Assembly (NCBI GenBank): GCA_916610825.1
Contig: OU744449.1
Location: forward strand, 17,949,344 to 18,013,343
From: Haliclystus octoradiatus
Taxonomy: Eukaryota; Cnidaria; Staurozoa; Stauromedusae; Haliclystidae
Direction of reading: 5' to 3'
Length of the DNA stretch: 64,000 bases
The translations under genes were made by a program, and so were the position numbers. Below the pieces are notes generated by a model. The model had not been told where the DNA came from and made no database searches. It saw only the letters and a list, made by a program, of their open reading frames with translations. This document shows, one piece after another, positions 61,648 to 64,000 of this stretch; position 1 is the first letter of the stretch; each line of letters starts with the position of its first letter.

Positions 61648-63280
61648 TGCATTCAATACAATCTTAGTACTACTATATCAATCAGAAATGCAGTAAATTC
61701 TTTTTTTATCAGAAGTTATTGATAAATACACCTGAAAAATATATATTTAGGATGAAGTTTATGGTCTTTTGCGTGGTCAAATACCGTTTGGCTACATAAA
61801 CATGTTGAAAGCAACACCATAAGGTTTAAAGTAAGCTGAGGTTTGATTATTTTGACATCGAATTATAGATTTTGTTCTTGTTGAGGCTTGAAGTTTAAAA
61901 TACAGTTTCAAATTATATTTCTACCGCTGTTTGTTGTATGTTATTTGAGTAAGATTTGGTCGAAATGATTTTGTTCCTTTTAGTATTTATTTACAATATT
62001 ATAGCTGATTATTTCAATTAAAAGAAATCTTCTTCCAATTATGTTGCATTAACGATTGCTTTAGACCTTTGCATTATGTAGCGTTGTTTTATCTTCAAAA
62101 TACATAACATACAAATGCATATTCGCCATATTGACATTATAGTATGATGAAGATAATTGTTCAAATAACACATTTTTATTATATTTAAAAATACTTTATT
62201 CCCGTTTGCAGGTTTATAAAAGGAATGTTTCTTGCAATGAAGACACATATCGAATATATCTTCACCTTGACAACCTTAAATCAACAGCTTATACTTTTGT
62301 ATTTCAATTAAACTGATATTATTGAGCCTCGATCGACATAAAATAAACAACCTATGTGGTTTAATTCTGGATGTTTTAAGTGTTATGGTTTGTTAAAGAA
62401 AAATCGATCGAACTGCATCTTATTACTGACCGTTGCCCAGTTGTTCTCTTGGTTCTGCGTTTCGAATCGCAAGGTTTTTCGTAGGAACTTTTCTGATAGC
62501 ATTTCGAACTTGTTCGCATGGAATAATGTTTCACGGTCATGTTATGTCGAATTTTTAACTCTGATTATCATCATCTTTCTATTTGATTCATTGTTCTGAT
62601 TGTGCTTTCTGAGAAATGTTACAAACTTAAAAGTTGCGTATCAGAATTCATGGCTTAAATATCAACTCACTCAAATAATATGAAGTAAATAAAAGCTACG
62701 AGATTGGATTTCAAATAAAAAGATTCCATACAAAGGCTGATGGTCTTGTTTGGACCTTTAAAACGCAGTGTATGTCTAGAATTAAATAGCATGTATTTGA
62801 ATAATTAGAAATCAAATAAAACTGTTCTCATTGCCATGTGTGTTTACGAACATGCTTTTATCATTCATCAATAAGAGAGTGACAACCCTTTCGTGAGTAC
62901 ACTGGATAATGTTACAAGGAATGGTGTCAACTGATGTGGAAAATAACTAGTGGGAGTAGAATTACAATGATGCGCACTGTAAACAGACCTTTGTAATTAA
63001 AACCACTTTAATGAAAGTTACCATGAATCAAAGCTTAGTTTTTCAATAAGAACTAATTTGAGTGTTGCTTAACGTACAAGCCAGCGAGGCATAAAAAATA
63101 TTTTGAGCCATGGCGTCGTTTGATGCAAATCAAATCAAAACATACGAGCCAACATAATCAAATCATGCGAGCGTCAAATCATCAGGTCATTATTTTGTGA
63201 GTTTTCACAGCGATACCTCACAATTGAAACTCTGGAAGGTTGAAATGTTGGTTAATAATTTCATTGGTAACAACTAATAA
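61648..63280. other. No clear gene; one dispersed repeat
   Basis: AT-rich. 62720-62765 is an inverted copy of the repeat at 43200-43270. The ORF at 62354-62599 has no family resemblance and is not called. Confidence 0.35.
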
Positions 63281-64000
63281 TATTAATTGGGATGAAAAGG
63301 TCGACGAAGCAATTAGTAAGAAATTACAATATGTGTTAGAACAAGTTGATTTAAATGATCCCTGCTATGGGCGATAGTCAATTGAAAAGTCTCCACCTTA
63401 ACGTATTTGGCGTGATGCTAGTTCATTGGCCTTAGGTGTTTGTATTGAGAATGATGGGTGTATTATGGAAGATGCATCGTGGCTACGTAGAGATGATAGT
63501 CATATTAATATGGCTGAATTAGACGCTATTGTTAAAGGTCTCAATTTTGGAATTTTATGGAATTCTTCTTGCATAGAATTGATTACTGATTCTTTAGTTG
63601 TGTCGAATTGGCTTAATGACGTATTATCTTCAAAATCACGTGTTAAAACTAAAGCAATGTCAGAGATGTTGATACGGAGACGTTTACAACTAATTAGAAC
63701 GTTAAAACGTGATTAAGATTTAAATATTACTGTTACCTTGGTGAGATCTGAGCAAAATTTAGCCGACATTTTAACGAGTGTACCGTCTTCTTGACGTTTA
63801 TCATCTATTAACTTAAATAATGATTGTTTAGTTTGTGTGGACAGTGATATTGATAATTTGAAAGATATTCATGCTGTTTCATATGGCGGATATGTTCAGA
63901 CGGAATATTTAGTACGGAATGTGGGTATTGATTGTTCAAAAGTTGATATTAAAAATGTTATTAAATCTTGTAATCAATGTCATTCAATCGACCCTGCACC
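63280..64000 (+). pseudogene. Ty3-like LTR retrotransposon pol fragment (RNase H and integrase start), open at the window edge
   Basis: Plus-strand pieces: RT connection (WDEKVDEAISKKLQYVLEQV near 63290), RNase H (LALGVCIENDG, DDSHINMAELDAIVKGLNFG with the catalytic Glu, ITDSLVVSNWL with the Asp, then RSEQNLADILT) and the start of the integrase zinc finger (VIKSCNQCHSIDPAP at the edge). Stops near 63375, 63716 and 63775 show it is decayed. The upstream RT is not seen, so it is 5'-truncated or rearranged. Confidence 0.75.

Noticed and set aside
62354-62599. 81-aa plus-strand ORF
   Set aside because: Hydrophobic AT-rich translation with no recognisable domain or context.

Overview
This window is AT-rich metazoan nuclear DNA: there are spliced genes with GT-AG introns, long perfect microsatellites, and LINE, BEL/Pao, Ty3-like, Penelope-like, hAT-like and Mutator-like elements, and no operon structure. 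A secreted PAN/apple plus fibrinogen-C protein and the mix of transposons suggest a marine invertebrate (tunicate, echinoderm, cnidarian or similar). I cannot place it more closely.

Layout. About 0.1-3.2 kb: a decayed Penelope-like element with a GIY-YIG-like tail, interrupted by a 0.9 kb non-autonomous DNA element and followed by a large head-to-head inverted repeat. 3.7-4.8 kb: another fold-back element. 5.6-11.2 kb: a 202-bp tandem array split by a young BEL/Pao retrotransposon (6066-10069, minus) that carries an in-frame deletion joining gag to the second half of reverse transcriptase. 11.2-13.5 kb: a frameshifted APE-type LINE. 15.4-16.6 kb: a Ty3-like gag-protease remnant. 18.1-23.3 kb: a nest of related LINE 3' ends, each followed by a long (TAG)n tail, with one copy showing a twin-priming-type 5' inversion. 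23.3-24.9 kb: another LINE remnant.

26.5-42.1 kb, minus strand: the main host gene, six exons encoding signal peptide, PAN-like domain, a short Cys-rich module and a fibrinogen C-terminal domain. All exon phases agree. Its introns hold a decayed BEL/Pao copy, two hAT-like elements, a LINE fragment, an (ATTC)n array, a TA-flanked inverted-repeat element and a tRNA-like sequence. 42.6-48.6 kb is rich in hairpins and fold-back elements, with LINE scraps.

50.7-61.65 kb: a CR1/L2-like LINE (plus) whose ORF1 is split by a 7084-bp Mutator-like transposon (51177-58260). That element has perfect 103-bp terminal inverted repeats and a perfect 9-bp target duplication. It carries two convergent genes: a 929-aa MULE transposase with a SWIM finger (plus), and a four-exon gene (minus) that I reconstruct as a 237-aa protein with an HMG-box-like region and four C2H2 fingers. 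A 0.25-kb imperfect palindrome lies between their 3' ends. The arrangement recalls maize MuDR (two convergent genes driven from the TIRs), but the second gene is a DNA-binding protein. This is the strongest candidate for an undescribed system here. The right edge (63.3-64 kb) is a Ty3-like pol fragment that continues outside the window.
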